DNA from: Hyphomicrobiales bacterium
GTDB taxonomy: Bacteria; Pseudomonadota; Alphaproteobacteria; Rhizobiales; Rhizobiaceae
DNA length: 64,000 nt
Assembly (NCBI GenBank): GCA_900467685.1
Contig: UBQX01000011.1
Span: forward strand, 174,809-238,808
Direction of reading: 5' to 3'
Under the pieces are notes generated by a model. That model had not been told where the DNA came from. It did not search any database and saw nothing but the letters and a program-made list of their open reading frames with translations. Shown in pieces: positions 39,326 to 49,573 of the stretch; within the stretch, counting starts at the first letter, position 1, and the number at the start of each line of letters is the position of its first letter. Position numbers and translations under genes: made by a program.

Positions 39326-40936
39326 ATGGAGGAGCTCGGCGTTCGCAACCAGGCTAACGGTCTGGCAAAGATCGGCTTCAGGAACCTGGCGACTGTTCGC
39401 TATAACTTCCTCGAGGCATCCCTTTACGAAGAAGCTATCCGCAATGGCGAAGCCACGCTGACGGCCGACGGTGCACTGCGCGCCATGACCGGTCAGCACA
39501 CCGGCCGCTCCGCCAAGGACAAGTTTGTCGTCCGCGACGCCAAGACCGATGGCCAGATCTGGTGGGACAACAACAAGCCCATGTCGCCGGTGCATTTTGA
39601 AGTCCTCTACAACGACATGCTGCACTTCGCCGAAGGCAAGTCGCTCTATGTGCAGGACCTCATCGGCGGTGCAGACGCGGCCAATGCCTTGCCGACCCGC
39701 GTTGTCACCGAATATGCCTGGCACTCGCTCTTCATCCGCAACCTGCTGATCCGCCCGGAACAGTCGGCACTCGCAAGCTTCCTGCCGAAGCTGACGATCA
39801 TCAACCTGCCGAGCTTCCGCGCCAATCCGGAGCGCCACGGCTGCCGCACCGAGACCGTCATTGCCTGCGATCTCGAAAACGGCGTCGTTCTCATCGGCGG
39901 CACGTCCTATGCCGGCGAAATCAAGAAGTCGGTCTTCACCGCGCTGAACTACAATCTGCCGGCGAAGAACGTCATGCCGATGCATTGCTCGGCCAACGTT
40001 GGCCCGGCTGGCGACACGGCAGTCTTCTTCGGCCTGTCCGGTACCGGCAAGACCACGCTCTCGGCTGACCCGACCCGCACGCTCATCGGCGACGACGAGC
40101 ACGGCTGGGGCGAAGACGGCGTCTTCAACTTCGAAGGCGGCTGCTACGCCAAGACCATCCGTCTGTCGGCCGAAGCCGAGCCGGAAATCTACGCCGCTTC
40201 GCGCCGCTTCGGCACGGTCCTGGAAAACGTGGCTCTCAATGACGCCCGCGTTCCGAACTTCGACGATGCCTCGGCCACGGAAAACACCCGCAGCGCCTAT
40301 CCGCTGCACTTCATCCCGAACGCTTCCGATACGGGTCGTGCGGGTCAGCCGAAGAACATCATCATGCTGACGGCCGATGCCTTCGGCGTGCTGCCGCCCA
40401 TCGCCAAGCTGACGCCCGAACAGGCCATGTACCACTTCCTCTCCGGCTACACCGCCAAGGTCGCCGGCACGGAAAAGGGCGTGACCGAACCGGAAGCCAC
40501 CTTCTCGACCTGCTTCGGCGCACCGTTCATGCCGCGTCACCCGTCGGAATACGGCAACCTGCTCAAGGATCTGATCGCCAAGCACGGCGTCAACTGCTGG
40601 CTCGTTTCCACCGGCTGGACCGGCGGCGCTTACGGCACCGGCAAGCGCATGCCCATCAAGGCGACCCGCGCGCTTCTGACGGCAGCTCTCGATGGTTCGC
40701 TGAACAATGTCGAGTTCCGCGTCGACCCGAACTTCGGCTTCCGCGTGCCGGTTGCCGTCGAAGGCGTCGACACGAAGATCCTCGACCCGCGTTCGACCTG
40801 GACCGATGGCGCGGCCTATGATGCCCAGGCCCGCAAGCTGGTCGACATGTTCGTCGCCAACTTCGCCAAGTTTGAAAATCATGTCGATGGCAGCGTCCGT
40901 GACGCCGCCCCCGGCACCCGTCTGGCGGCTGAATAA
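39326..40936 (+). CDS. pckA: Phosphoenolpyruvate carboxykinase (ATP)
   Basis: Converts oxaloacetate to phosphoenolpyruvate in gluconeogenesis, needed for growth on dicarboxylates. The 536-residue protein has the ATP-type signatures [12 protein letters not shown], the P-loop [16 protein letters not shown] and LIGDDEHGW. The ATG at 39326 has AAAGGA nine bases upstream, better than an alternative start ten codons earlier. It is divergent from chvI-chvG, and a terminator follows. Confidence 0.97.
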   Translation: MEELGVRNQANGLAKIGFRNLATVRYNFLEASLYEEAIRNGEATLTADGALRAMTGQHTGRSAKDKFVVRDAKTDGQIWWDNNKPMSPVHFEVLYNDMLHFAEGKSLYVQDLIGGADAANALPTRVVTEYAWHSLFIRNLLIRPEQSALASFLPKLTIINLPSFRANPERHGCRTETVIACDLENGVVLIGGTSYAGEIKKSVFTALNYNLPAKNVMPMHCSANVGPAGDTAVFFGLSGTGKTTLSADPTRTLIGDDEHGWGEDGVFNFEGGCYAKTIRLSAEAEPEIYAASRRFGTVLENVALNDARVPNFDDASATENTRSAYPLHFIPNASDTGRAGQPKNIIMLTADAFGVLPPIAKLTPEQAMYHFLSGYTAKVAGTEKGVTEPEATFSTCFGAPFMPRHPSEYGNLLKDLIAKHGVNCWLVSTGWTGGAYGTGKRMPIKATRALLTAALDGSLNNVEFRVDPNFGFRVPVAVEGVDTKILDPRSTWTDGAAYDAQARKLVDMFVANFAKFENHVDGSVRDAAPGTRLAAE

Positions 40937-40964
40937 GCCAGAGGATCACAGACGGATTTAACGG

Positions 40965-40998
40965 AAACCCGGTGCGCTGGAACGGCGCGCCGGGTTTT
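40965..40998 (+). terminator. Terminator after pckA
   Basis: AAACCCGG at 40965-40972 pairs with CCGGGTTT at 40990-40997, with further GCGC pairing inside, followed by TTC. It lies inside the 5' extension of the next open frame, which argues against an early start for arfB. Confidence 0.75.
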
Positions 40999-41079
40999 TC
41001 GTTTCTGCATGGGTTGTTCCAAGGCGGCGGAAAATATGAAATAGAGTGCGCGTCCAAACGCTGGCGGGAACCGGAAGAC

Positions 41080-41514
41080 ATGGCAAGCGAAGACCTCATC
41101 ATCTCGAGCCGCGTGACGATCAATGGCTGGGAACTGACCGAGCAGTTCATCCTTGCCGGCGGCCCCGGGGGGCAGAATGTCAACAAGGTCGCCAGCGCCG
41201 TTCAGCTCTTCTTTCCGCTGATGGCGTCACCGTCTCTGTCGGACGCCGTCAAGGAACGCGCCGCCAAGATCGCCGGCCGTCGCCTGTCAAAGGAGGGTGT
41301 GCTTCTCATTGAGGCGAGCCGCTTCCGCAGCCAGGACCGAAACCGCGAAGACGCCCGCGAGCGTTTAAAGGAATTGATTGTTGAGGCGATGGAGCCGCCA
41401 CCGCCGCCGCGCCGGAAGACGAAGCCGACGAAGGGCTCCATCGAGCGCCGGCTGAAAGCCAAGTCGGGTCGCTCGGAAATCAAGAAGATGCGCGGCAAAC
41501 CGGGCGGCGATTGA
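41080..41514 (+). CDS. arfB: Alternative ribosome-rescue factor / peptidyl-tRNA hydrolase ArfB (YaeJ)
   Basis: Frees stalled ribosomes by hydrolysing peptidyl-tRNA. The 144-residue protein has the GGQ catalytic motif in LAGGPGGQNVNKVASAV (GGQ at about 30-32) and the basic C-terminal tail (KPTKGSIERRLKAKSGRS) that enters the mRNA channel. The frame is open from 40972, but that extension crosses the pckA terminator, so MASEDLI at 41080 is taken as the start. It lies 28 bases before alkB. Confidence 0.92.
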   Translation: MASEDLIISSRVTINGWELTEQFILAGGPGGQNVNKVASAVQLFFPLMASPSLSDAVKERAAKIAGRRLSKEGVLLIEASRFRSQDRNREDARERLKELIVEAMEPPPPPRRKTKPTKGSIERRLKAKSGRSEIKKMRGKPGGD

Positions 41515-41542
41515 GGGCGTAGAGGCTTGCAGGGAGGACGCG

Positions 41543-42154
41543 ATGAAGGAGCTTCCGGAAGATTTCGTCTATTTGCCCGGCTATCTTGATCGGGATGCGC
41601 AGATCTCGCTGCTGGACGCCGTGCGTGCCGGTGTCGCTGAGGCCCCGCTCTTCACGCCTACGATGCCGAAAACGGGCAAGCCGATGTCCGTGCGCATGAC
41701 GAATTTCGGCGCGCTTGGCTGGATGACCGACAAGGAGCGCGGCTATCGCTATCAGGCGACGCACCCGGTTACTGGCAAACCATGGCCCACCATTCCGCCG
41801 GCTCTGCTCGACATGTGGCACTCACTATCGAACTATCCGAAGGACCCGGAAGCCTGTCTCGTCAACTTCTATGGTCCCGACGCCAAGATGGGCCTGCATC
41901 AGGACCGCGATGAGACGGAATTTGCCGCCCCCGTTCTGTCAATCTCGCTCGGCGACACCTGCCTTTTCCGAATCGGCGGCGAGGAACGGACGGGGCCGGC
42001 GGCCTCGCTGAAGCTTTCAAGCGGCGATGTTGTGCTGTTGGCGGGTAAAAGCCGCCTGGCGTTTCACGGGGTGACGCGCATCTATCCCGGCACGTCGACG
42101 CTTCTGAAAGGCGAGGGGCGGGTGAACCTGACGCTCCGCCGGGTAAACCCTTAG
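41543..42154 (+). CDS. alkB: AlkB-type DNA dioxygenase
   Basis: Fe(II)/2-oxoglutarate dioxygenase that removes methyl groups from 1-methyladenine and 3-methylcytosine in DNA. The 203 residues have the iron ligands H119 and D121 (LHQDRDE) and H175 (AFHGVTRIYPG), and the 2-oxoglutarate Arg in RVNLTLRR at the C terminus; the nucleotide lid is the NFGALGW region. Length is close to E. coli AlkB (216). It may be co-transcribed with arfB, and is convergent with coaA with almost no gap. Confidence 0.93.
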   Translation: MKELPEDFVYLPGYLDRDAQISLLDAVRAGVAEAPLFTPTMPKTGKPMSVRMTNFGALGWMTDKERGYRYQATHPVTGKPWPTIPPALLDMWHSLSNYPKDPEACLVNFYGPDAKMGLHQDRDETEFAAPVLSISLGDTCLFRIGGEERTGPAASLKLSSGDVVLLAGKSRLAFHGVTRIYPGTSTLLKGEGRVNLTLRRVNP

Positions 42155-42155
42155 C

Positions 42156-43151
42156 TCAAAGCTTGCGCAGCGCCACTTCCTCTATGAGGTGATTCTTGCC
42201 CTTGCGCAGGATCAGATCGGCGCGCGGCCGGGTTGGCAAGATGTTTTCGCGCAGGTTCTTCAGGTTCGTATTCCCCCAGAGCCCCTCGGCGATTTTCAGC
42301 GCGTCTGCCTCGCTGACTTCCGCATAGCGATGGAAATAGGACTCCGGCTTTTTGAACGCCGTTTCGCGAAGCCGCATGAAGCGGTCGATATACCAAGCGT
42401 GGATCTGCTCTTCCTCTGCATCGATATAGATCGAGAAGTCGAAGAAATCCGACACCATCGGCACGATCTTGCCATCCGCCGGCAGATTACCAGTCTGCAG
42501 CACATTGATGCCTTCGAAGATCAGAATGTCGGGCCGGTCGACGACATCGAATTCGTTGTCGAGCACGTCATAGGTCAGGTGCGAATATTTCGGCGCCTTC
42601 ACGTTCGGCTGGCCCGCCTTGATGGCGGAGAGGAAGCGCAGGAGCTGGCCGATATCGTAACTTTCGGGAAAACCCTTGCGATCCATGATCTTCTGCGCAT
42701 TCAGTACCGCGTTGGGATAGAGAAAGCCATCGGTCGTCACCAGATCGACCTTCGGGCTGGAAGGCCAGCGGGCGAGCAGCTGTTTCAGGATACGCGCCGT
42801 GGTGGACTTGCCAACGGCCACCGAACCGGCAATGCCGATGACAAACGGCGTCTTGATGTCGTCGCCGGTCGAAAGAAATTGCTGACGCTGGCGGAAGAGA
42901 AGCTGCGAAGATTCGACATGCGCCGACAGCAACCGCGACAGCGACAGATAGATGCGTCGCACTTCCGAAATGTCGATCGGGTCGTTGAGCGAACGAAGCT
43001 GGCGCACCTCTTCGGCCGTCAGCGTCAGCGGCGTATCGGCCCGAAACTGCGACCATTGCTCCGCAGTGAAGAAGCGATAGGGCGAATAGTCGTTGGGTTG
43101 GAAATGATCCAAGGCTTCTACCGCTTCGAGTTCACCGACAACACTGTTCAT
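42156..43151 (-). CDS. coaA: Pantothenate kinase, type I
   Basis: First and regulated step of coenzyme A synthesis. The 331-residue protein has the P-loop [15 protein letters not shown], the [16 protein letters not shown] segment and the C-terminal [17 protein letters not shown] typical of bacterial CoaA. The ATG overlaps the hisE stop (ATGA), so it is coupled to the end of the his cluster, a common rhizobial arrangement. Confidence 0.96.
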   Translation of the reverse strand: MNSVVGELEAVEALDHFQPNDYSPYRFFTAEQWSQFRADTPLTLTAEEVRQLRSLNDPIDISEVRRIYLSLSRLLSAHVESSQLLFRQRQQFLSTGDDIKTPFVIGIAGSVAVGKSTTARILKQLLARWPSSPKVDLVTTDGFLYPNAVLNAQKIMDRKGFPESYDIGQLLRFLSAIKAGQPNVKAPKYSHLTYDVLDNEFDVVDRPDILIFEGINVLQTGNLPADGKIVPMVSDFFDFSIYIDAEEEQIHAWYIDRFMRLRETAFKKPESYFHRYAEVSEADALKIAEGLWGNTNLKNLRENILPTRPRADLILRKGKNHLIEEVALRKL

Positions 43152-43471
43152 GAGGACTTCCGGCTCGCCTTTTCCTTGAGGCCCGATTGCCCTGTCCGGC
43201 GTTCGAGCTCTGCCAGGACGTCGCTGATCGGGATTCCGGCAATGCCCAGAACCACAAGCAGGTGATAGATCAGATCCGCCGCCTCATAGGTGAGGTTTTC
43301 GCGGTCATTGGTCACGGCGGCCATCACGGCCTCGATCGCTTCCTCGCCGAGCTTCTTGGCCGCCTTCGGCTGACCGCCCGCATAAAGCTTGGCGGTCCAG
43401 GATTCCTCTGGCGATGCCTTGGCGCGCGTCGCGACAATCGCCTCAAGATCTGAAAGCGAAAAGCCGCTCAT
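43148..43471 (-). CDS. hisE: Phosphoribosyl-ATP pyrophosphatase
   Basis: Hydrolyses phosphoribosyl-ATP to phosphoribosyl-AMP, the second step of histidine synthesis. The 107-residue protein has the MazG-like pattern [14 protein letters not shown] and [18 protein letters not shown], with Glu and Asp metal ligands. The ATG at 43471 overlaps the hisF stop; the frame is open further upstream only because it runs antisense-free inside hisF. Confidence 0.94.
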   Translation of the reverse strand: MSGFSLSDLEAIVATRAKASPEESWTAKLYAGGQPKAAKKLGEEAIEAVMAAVTNDRENLTYEAADLIYHLLVVLGIAGIPISDVLAELERRTGQSGLKEKASRKSS

Positions 43472-44262
43472 GCTGCTTCCCCCGGAGGATCGAGCCGCAT
43501 GGGAATTCCGTGTTCCGCCATGTAGCGCTTGGCTTCGCCGACCGAATAGGTGCCGAAATGGAAGATCGAGGCTGCGAGTACGGCCGTTGCATGACCGTCG
43601 CGAATGCCTTCCACCATGTGGTCCAGATTGCCGACGCCGCCCGAGGCGATCACCGGCACATGCACGGCATCCGCAATGGTGCGCGTCAGGCCGATATCGT
43701 AGCCCGACTTCTGCCCGTCGCGATCCATGGAGGTGAGGAGCAATTCGCCCGCCCCGCGCTCGACCATCTTGATCGCAAAATCTACGGCATCGATACCGGT
43801 CGCATTGCGTCCGCCATGGGTGAAGATTTCCCAGCGGTCGGCCTCGCCCGGCTTGGACACCTTCTTCGAATCGATCGAGACGACAATGCACTGGTCGCCG
43901 AATTTGTCGGCGGCTTCCGAGACGAAATCCGGGTTCTGCACGGCGGCCGAATTGATCGACACCTTGTCGGCCCCCGCAAGCAGAAGCTTACGAATGTCGC
44001 CGACGCTCCGTACGCCGCCGCCAACCGTCACCGGCATGAAGCAATGATCCGCCGTGCGCGCGACGACATCGAAGATTGTGTCGCGATTGTCGGACGAAGC
44101 GGTGATGTCGAGGAAGCAAAGCTCGTCAGCGCCGGCCGCATCGTAAGCCTTGGCGGCATCGACCGGGTCGCCGGCGTCAATGAGGTTAACGAAGCTCACG
44201 CCCTTGACGACGCGCCCGTCCTTGACGTCGAGGCAGGGAATTACGCGTGCTTTCAAGGTCAT
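43468..44262 (-). CDS. hisF: Imidazole glycerol phosphate synthase, cyclase subunit
   Basis: Uses ammonia from HisH to close the imidazole ring. The 264-residue TIM barrel has the catalytic Asp in the start [18 protein letters not shown], the [13 protein letters not shown] phosphate site ([12 protein letters not shown]) and the second catalytic Asp in [13 protein letters not shown]. It overlaps hisE by four bases and lies downstream of a small membrane-protein gene. Confidence 0.97.
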   Translation of the reverse strand: MTLKARVIPCLDVKDGRVVKGVSFVNLIDAGDPVDAAKAYDAAGADELCFLDITASSDNRDTIFDVVARTADHCFMPVTVGGGVRSVGDIRKLLLAGADKVSINSAAVQNPDFVSEAADKFGDQCIVVSIDSKKVSKPGEADRWEIFTHGGRNATGIDAVDFAIKMVERGAGELLLTSMDRDGQKSGYDIGLTRTIADAVHVPVIASGGVGNLDHMVEGIRDGHATAVLAASIFHFGTYSVGEAKRYMAEHGIPMRLDPPGEAA

Positions 44263-44359
44263 GAATACCGCTCCCGCGATAAAGGATTACTGTTTTCAGG
44301 TAGAAAGGGCGATCGCTCTCTCTTGTCAAGGCGCAGATCAACCGCAAATCGTTTGAAGG

Positions 44360-44695
44360 TCACGAATTCTTGCTTCTGTATTTGACGATCAGCACGATCA
44401 CCAGAACGAGGCACCAGACGATGGCGGCGAGCGCGCCGAGCGGCATGGTGATCAGCCCGAACCAGCCAAGGACGAACATGACCGAAAGCGTTTCGCCGTA
44501 ATCCGTCCCTCCGATCAGGCAGGGATGAACCCCGCCTTCATCCAGCGCGCAGCCGTTTGCATCGGCGACCGCGCTGGCCGAGAAAGCCGAAATCAGCGGT
44601 GCGAAGGCGAAGAGCAAGATGACCGCCGCGGACAGCGCGAAAGCGATAGTCATGCCCTTTGCGCCTTTCTGTACCGCCGGCTGCTCCTCCGTCAT
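44360..44695 (-). CDS. Small membrane protein of unknown function in the his operon
   Basis: I do not recognise a named family. The 111-residue product has three hydrophobic segments (about 16-38, 71-87 and 88-105), a polar loop with two Cys (NGCALDEGG and HPCLIGG) between the first and second, and a short basic tail (KYRSKNS). The Cys pair would face the periplasm if the N terminus is inside. The start overlaps the hisA stop (ATGA), so it is embedded in the operon between hisA and hisF. The frame and coupling argue that it is real. Confidence 0.75.
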   Translation of the reverse strand: MTEEQPAVQKGAKGMTIAFALSAAVILLFAFAPLISAFSASAVADANGCALDEGGVHPCLIGGTDYGETLSVMFVLGWFGLITMPLGALAAIVWCLVLVIVLIVKYRSKNS

Positions 44696-45429
44696 CCGCC
44701 GTTTGCCTCACGCAGGATCGCCAGCGCCTCCGCCGGATCGACGCGACCGTCATACAGCGCACGCCCCGAAATCGCACCTTCCAGCTTCTTCGCATCCGGC
44801 ATGGTCATCCGAACGATATCGGCAATCGAGGCGAGACCGCCGGAAGCGATCACCGGAATGCTCACGGCGTCGGCAAGCTCAATGGTCGAATCCCAGTTGA
44901 TGCCGGTCAGAATCCCGTCGCGGTCGATATCGGTGTAAACGATCGCCGACACGCCGGCGCCCTCGAACTTCTGCGCCAGCTCGACAACACCGAGCTCGGA
45001 AGCCTCCGCCCAGCCCTCGACCGCCACGCGCCCGCCCTTGGCGTCGATGCCGACAGCGATATGGCCGGGGAATTTGCGGCAAGCCTCTTTCACCAGTTCA
45101 GGATCGCGCACGGCGACCGTCCCCAGGATGACGCGCGTCAACCCCTTGGAAAGCCAGGCCTCGATATGCTCGAGCGTCCGAATACCGCCCCCGAGCTGAA
45201 CCGGGTTCTTCGTCGCCTTGAGGATCGCCTCGACCGCAGCGCCATTGACCGATTCGCCGGCAAAGGCACCGTTGAGGTCCACCACATGCAGCCACTCGAA
45301 GCCCTGATTCTCGAACGCCAGCGCCTGCGCGGCCGGGTCCGGGTTATAGATCGTCGCCTGGTCCATATCGCCAAGCTTCAGGCGAACGCACTGGCCGTCC
45401 TTGAGGTCGATGGCCGGAAAAAGGATCAT
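44692..45429 (-). CDS. hisA: ProFAR isomerase (HisA)
   Basis: Isomerises the ProFAR intermediate, a TIM-barrel step before HisF. The 245 residues start [17 protein letters not shown] with the catalytic Asp, and contain [10 protein letters not shown], the second Asp in YTDIDRDG and [12 protein letters not shown]. It lies 25 bases after hisH and overlaps the small membrane-protein gene. Confidence 0.97.
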   Translation of the reverse strand: MILFPAIDLKDGQCVRLKLGDMDQATIYNPDPAAQALAFENQGFEWLHVVDLNGAFAGESVNGAAVEAILKATKNPVQLGGGIRTLEHIEAWLSKGLTRVILGTVAVRDPELVKEACRKFPGHIAVGIDAKGGRVAVEGWAEASELGVVELAQKFEGAGVSAIVYTDIDRDGILTGINWDSTIELADAVSIPVIASGGLASIADIVRMTMPDAKKLEGAISGRALYDGRVDPAEALAILREANGG

Positions 45430-45454
45430 GATCGTCTCTCGAAGGTTCGTGTCT

Positions 45455-46105
45455 TTATGGCTTCCATTTCAGGAAGTTGGAAATGAGGGCGAGGCCGAGC
45501 TTCTGGCTCTTTTCCGGGTGGAACTGAGCCCCGGCCTTGTTGTCATGGGCGACGAAAGCCGTGACCGGCGCGCCGTAATACGTCACTGCCACGACATCCT
45601 CGGGCCGCTCGGCCTTCAGGTGGTAGGAGTGGACGAAATAGGCGTGCAGGCCGTCCGGCCCGGTCGGGATGCCTTCGAACAGCGGGTGCGGACGGTTGAG
45701 CGTCAGCGTGTTCCAGCCGATCTGCGGCACTTTCAGCGAAGCGTCTTCCGGCTCGATCAGGACGACATCGCCCTTGATCCAGTCGAGGCCTTCCGTGACG
45801 GTCTTTTCCAGACCGCGCGAGGACATGAGCTGCATGCCGACGCAGATTCCGAGGAAGGGATTGCCCTTCACTTCGACCGCTTCGCGCAGCGCCTCGACCA
45901 TGCCGTCGACGGCATTGAGCCCGGCGCGGCAATCGGCATAGGCGCCCACACCCGGCAGGACGATATGGCTTGCGGAAGCCACGACATGCGGATCGGCCGT
46001 CAGCACGATCTGATGATTCAGACCGGCCTCGCGGGCGGCACGCTCGAACGCCTTGGTGGCGGAGCGCAGGTTTCCCGAACCGTAATCGACAATGGCGGTC
46101 AGCAT
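45455..46105 (-). CDS. hisH: Imidazole glycerol phosphate synthase, glutaminase subunit
   Basis: Supplies ammonia to HisF. The 216-residue class-I amidotransferase has the nucleophile Cys in [12 protein letters not shown] and the His and Glu of the triad in [12 protein letters not shown]. The start overlaps the stop of the DUF2628 gene upstream (TGATG). HisH and HisF are separated by hisA and the membrane-protein gene. Confidence 0.97.
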   Translation of the reverse strand: MLTAIVDYGSGNLRSATKAFERAAREAGLNHQIVLTADPHVVASASHIVLPGVGAYADCRAGLNAVDGMVEALREAVEVKGNPFLGICVGMQLMSSRGLEKTVTEGLDWIKGDVVLIEPEDASLKVPQIGWNTLTLNRPHPLFEGIPTGPDGLHAYFVHSYHLKAERPEDVVAVTYYGAPVTAFVAHDNKAGAQFHPEKSQKLGLALISNFLKWKP

Positions 46106-46575
46106 CAGCGTCCCTTCTGAAAATCAATCATGCCGAACTGGTGCGCCGGCCTGGGGTAGGGGCTTCTCGCCGCGCCCATCTCCAGATTGGATATCGCATC
46201 TTCGGCCAGAACCGTATCATCCTCGCCGTAGTGGATTGCCTCGGCATCCGCAAGGCTTCTGGCCGTAATGACGCGTTCGGTTTTCCAGCCCCGGCGCTCA
46301 AGATGGCCGCTCAGCCGCGCCCGCGCCTCAAAACCATAGATGAGGCCCGACACGGCAAGCAGGAAGAAGCCCATGCCGAATGTCTGCGGTGTGGCGAGAA
46401 AGGCGAAGCCAAGAGCCCGGACAATCAGCAGAATGAGCGCGTCCAGAAAGAGCCCATGCACCAGTGCATGAATGGTCGGAAAGATCGCGGCGAGCCACGA
46501 AAACCCGTCGCGCACGAAGCGGCAATCCGGATCATGGAACCGGCCGTTGGGCGAAAGGACGATATAGGCTGCCAT
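46105..46575 (-). CDS. DUF2628 family membrane protein
   Basis: A 156-residue protein of unknown function with the DUF2628 pattern: an N-terminal segment ([11 protein letters not shown]) then [20 protein letters not shown] and two or three hydrophobic helices between about 28 and 95, and a C-terminal soluble part. The ATG at 46575 fits the family; the open frame further upstream is not similar. It lies between hisB and hisH and overlaps hisH by one base, a conserved rhizobial placement whose meaning is unknown. Confidence 0.82.
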   Translation of the reverse strand: MAAYIVLSPNGRFHDPDCRFVRDGFSWLAAIFPTIHALVHGLFLDALILLIVRALGFAFLATPQTFGMGFFLLAVSGLIYGFEARARLSGHLERRGWKTERVITARSLADAEAIHYGEDDTVLAEDAISNLEMGAARSPYPRPAHQFGMIDFQKGR

Positions 46576-46612
46576 CTCCGTCAATCCCGATGGAGCGGGC
46601 TGCTCGATCTTG

Positions 46613-47212
46613 TCAGACAAGCATGCCCTTGGTGGAAGGAACCCGGCTTTGCTGGCGCGGGTCGATCTCGCAGGCCGTGCGCAGAACCCGCGCAACCGCC
46701 TTGAAGCAGGTCTCGGCAATGTGATGATTGTTGGCGCCGTAATGGTTCATCACATGCAGCGTGATGCCGCCATGCTGCGACAGTGCCTGGAAGAATTCGC
46801 GCACCAGTTCCGTATCGAACGTGCCGATTTTCGGCGACGAGAAATTGACGTTCCAGACAAGGAACGGCCGGCCGGAAATGTCGACGGCCGCCTTCGTCAT
46901 CGTCTCGTCCATGGCAAGGTCGAGCGAGGCATAGCGCGTGATGCCGCGACGATCACCCAGCGCCTTGGAAAGTGCCTGACCAATGGCAATGCCGGTATCT
47001 TCCACCGTGTGATGGTCGTCGATATGCAGGTCGCCCTTCGCCTCGATTTCCATGTCGATGAGCGAATGGCGCGACAGCTGTTCCAGCATATGGTCGAAAA
47101 AGCCGACCCCCGTCGAAATGCGCGAAGCCCCGGTGCCGTCGATATTGACGGAGACCGAGATCGACGTCTCGTTCGTCTTGCGGGAAATGCTGGCGCTGCG
47201 CGTCTCGGCCAT
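46613..47212 (-). CDS. hisB: Imidazoleglycerol-phosphate dehydratase
   Basis: Dehydrates imidazole glycerol phosphate. The 199-residue protein is the monofunctional dehydratase, with the paired metal motifs [17 protein letters not shown] and [17 protein letters not shown]. The ATG at 47212 has a GGAG seven bases upstream; a TTG four codons earlier lies before that site. First gene of the his cluster, divergent from hslV. Confidence 0.97.
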   Translation of the reverse strand: MAETRSASISRKTNETSISVSVNIDGTGASRISTGVGFFDHMLEQLSRHSLIDMEIEAKGDLHIDDHHTVEDTGIAIGQALSKALGDRRGITRYASLDLAMDETMTKAAVDISGRPFLVWNVNFSSPKIGTFDTELVREFFQALSQHGGITLHVMNHYGANNHHIAETCFKAVARVLRTACEIDPRQQSRVPSTKGMLV

Positions 47213-47335
47213 CGAAATCTCCAATGCGTATAGGGTTGCCGCTGCATATCAGGCGGGGCGGCAAGAATCCAGCGCCAAGGCGCAAAGCCGGGCAAGCGCG
47301 TTCAAGTGGGGTGCTACCGCTTGGCTTTCAACGGA

Positions 47336-47363
47336 TTGCAATCGCCACGTCACGGCTTACATA
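47336..47363 (+). promoter_or_regulatory. Weak candidate hslVU promoter
   Basis: TTGCAA at 47336-47341 and TACATA at 47358-47363, 16 bases apart, lie about 125 bases before hslV. No convincing heat-shock sigma element was found. Confidence 0.3.
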
Positions 47364-47487
47364 GGTTCCGGAACGCCGCCCAAAGGGGGCGACAGATGCA
47401 AGTCCGGGCCGAAGCCGCGAGCCGGTTTTGGCATGAAGGATTGCATCAGGACAAGAGAGCCGGAGACGCCGGCAAAACGGGTGTTTG

Positions 47488-48018
47488 ATGACAACGATTA
47501 TTACGGTCCGCAAAGGCGGAAAGGTCGTGATGGCCGGCGACGGGCAGGTGAGCCTCGGCCAGACGGTGATGAAGGGCAATGCGCGGAAAGTCCGCCGCAT
47601 CGGCAAGGGCGGCGAAGTCGTCGCCGGTTTCGCAGGCGCAACTGCAGACGCCTTCACGCTTCTCGACCGGCTGGAAAAGAAGCTGGAACAATATCCCGGC
47701 CAGCTGATGCGCGCTGCGGTCGAACTTGCCAAGGATTGGCGGACCGACAAGTACCTGCGCAATCTCGAGGCCATGATGCTGGTGGCCGACAAGGACATCA
47801 CGCTCGCCGTCACTGGCAATGGCGATGTGCTGGAGCCCGAACATGGCGCCATCGCCATCGGGTCGGGTGGCAACTATGCCTTCGCCGCTGCCCGCGCGCT
47901 CATGGATACGGATCTTTCGGCCGAAGACGTGGCGCGCCGCGCCATGACGATTGCCGCCGATATCTGCGTCTATACCAATGGCAATGTCATTGTCGAAACG
48001 CTCGACGCGGCCAACTAA
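47488..48018 (+). CDS. hslV: ATP-dependent protease peptidase subunit HslV
   Basis: Proteolytic double-ring partner of HslU. The 176-residue protein starts [20 protein letters not shown]: after Met removal, Thr is the nucleophile, and the second Lys supports catalysis. Family features [15 protein letters not shown] and the late VYTNGNV are present. The frame begins one codon earlier with TTG, but only the ATG at 47488 gives the correct N-terminal Thr. It is 27 bases upstream of hslU. Confidence 0.97.
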   Translation: MTTIITVRKGGKVVMAGDGQVSLGQTVMKGNARKVRRIGKGGEVVAGFAGATADAFTLLDRLEKKLEQYPGQLMRAAVELAKDWRTDKYLRNLEAMMLVADKDITLAVTGNGDVLEPEHGAIAIGSGGNYAFAAARALMDTDLSAEDVARRAMTIAADICVYTNGNVIVETLDAAN

Positions 48019-48045
48019 GCCTCCATTCGGATTGGACCCATACAC

Positions 48046-49353
48046 ATGACCAATTTCTCTCCCCGCGAGATCGTTTCCGAACTCGACCGCTATATCATTG
48101 GCCAGCATGACGCCAAGCGCGCGGTGGCGATTGCGCTGCGCAACCGCTGGCGTCGGCAGCAATTGCCCGACGACCTGCGCGATGAAGTTATGCCCAAGAA
48201 CATCCTGATGATCGGCCCCACCGGCGTCGGCAAGACGGAAATCTCGCGCCGTCTCGCCCGCCTTGCCGGTGCGCCCTTCATCAAGGTCGAAGCCACCAAG
48301 TTCACCGAGGTCGGCTATGTCGGCCGCGACGTCGAGCAGATCGTGCGCGATCTGGTCGAGGCCGGCATCGTGCTGGTGAAGGAAAAGAAGCGCGCCGAAG
48401 TTAAGGCCAAGGCACATCTGAATGCAGAAGAGCGGGTTCTTGATGCGCTGGTCGGTTCCACGTCGTCGCCCGCCACCCGCGACAGCTTCCGCAAGAAGCT
48501 CCGCGACGGCCAGCTGGACGACAAGGAAATCGAGGTCGAGGTTGCCGATACGGGCAATCCAGGCGGCGGTTTCGAAATCCCCGGAATGCCGGGCGCCAAT
48601 ATCGGCGTGCTGAACATCTCGGACCTCCTCGGCAAGGCCATGGGTGGCCGGACGAAGAAGATCCGCACGACGGTCAAGAACTCCTATGCCGATCTCATAA
48701 ACGACGAGTCCGACAAGCTGATCGACAACGAGCAGATCACCCGCGAGGCGATCCGTTCGGCGGAAAACGACGGGATCGTCTTCCTCGACGAAATCGACAA
48801 GATCGCCGCCGGCGAGGGCCGTTTTGGTGCTGGCGTTTCGCGTGAAGGCGTACAGCGCGACCTGCTGCCGCTGGTCGAAGGCACGACGGTCGCCACCAAA
48901 TACGGGCCGGTGAAGACGGATCACATCCTCTTCATCGCATCCGGCGCCTTCCACGTCTCGAAGCCTTCGGACCTTCTCCCCGAACTCCAGGGCCGCCTGC
49001 CGATCCGCGTCGAACTCAAGGCGCTGACCAAGGAGGACTTCCGCCGTATCCTGACGGAAACGGAAGCCAGCCTCATCCGCCAGTATAAGGCGCTGATGGC
49101 GACGGAAGAGATCGAGCTGGATTTCACCGAGGACGCGATCGATGCGCTGGCCGATGTGGCCGTGCATCTCAACGCGACGGTTGAAAACATTGGCGCGCGC
49201 CGTCTGCAAACGGTGATGGAACGCGTGCTCGACGAGATATCCTATGCCGCGCCGGACAAGTCGGGTGAGACATTGCTGATCGATTCGGACTACGTGACGA
49301 AGCATGTCGGCGATCTCGCCGCCAACACGGATCTGTCACGCTATATTCTCTGA
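48046..49353 (+). CDS. hslU: ATP-dependent protease ATPase subunit HslU
   Basis: AAA+ unfoldase that feeds HslV. The 435 residues have Walker [18 protein letters not shown], Walker [15 protein letters not shown], the pore motif [10 protein letters not shown] and the C-terminal SRYIL tail that docks into HslV. The I domain lies at about residues 110-245. It follows hslV and is ended by a hairpin terminator. Confidence 0.98.
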   Translation: MTNFSPREIVSELDRYIIGQHDAKRAVAIALRNRWRRQQLPDDLRDEVMPKNILMIGPTGVGKTEISRRLARLAGAPFIKVEATKFTEVGYVGRDVEQIVRDLVEAGIVLVKEKKRAEVKAKAHLNAEERVLDALVGSTSSPATRDSFRKKLRDGQLDDKEIEVEVADTGNPGGGFEIPGMPGANIGVLNISDLLGKAMGGRTKKIRTTVKNSYADLINDESDKLIDNEQITREAIRSAENDGIVFLDEIDKIAAGEGRFGAGVSREGVQRDLLPLVEGTTVATKYGPVKTDHILFIASGAFHVSKPSDLLPELQGRLPIRVELKALTKEDFRRILTETEASLIRQYKALMATEEIELDFTEDAIDALADVAVHLNATVENIGARRLQTVMERVLDEISYAAPDKSGETLLIDSDYVTKHVGDLAANTDLSRYIL

Positions 49354-49382
49354 TCGACTCATTTAATATTGGCCACGAAAGA

Positions 49383-49422
49383 CGAGCCCGATGGACCTGA
49401 TTCATCGGGCTCGATTGTTTTT
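49383..49422 (+). terminator. Terminator after hslU
   Basis: CGAGCCCGATG (49383-49393) and CATCGGGCTCG (49403-49413) form an eleven-base-pair stem with a nine-base loop, followed by ATTGTTTTT. Confidence 0.85.
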
Positions 49423-49573
49423 AAAAGGCATTTTCGGATCCGCCGGAAGAAGGCCTGTAGAAAGCCGTAACGGCTGTTGCCCTTGTGGCGGATTACGGGC
49501 ATTTTTCCGACAAATTTTACGGGCAGTTGCGCCTTTAGAAGCAAGAATGAAAATTTTGAACGGGTAGTTGATC

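Noticed and set aside
47446..49305. A 619-codon open frame on the minus strand
   Set aside because: Antisense shadow of hslV and hslU.
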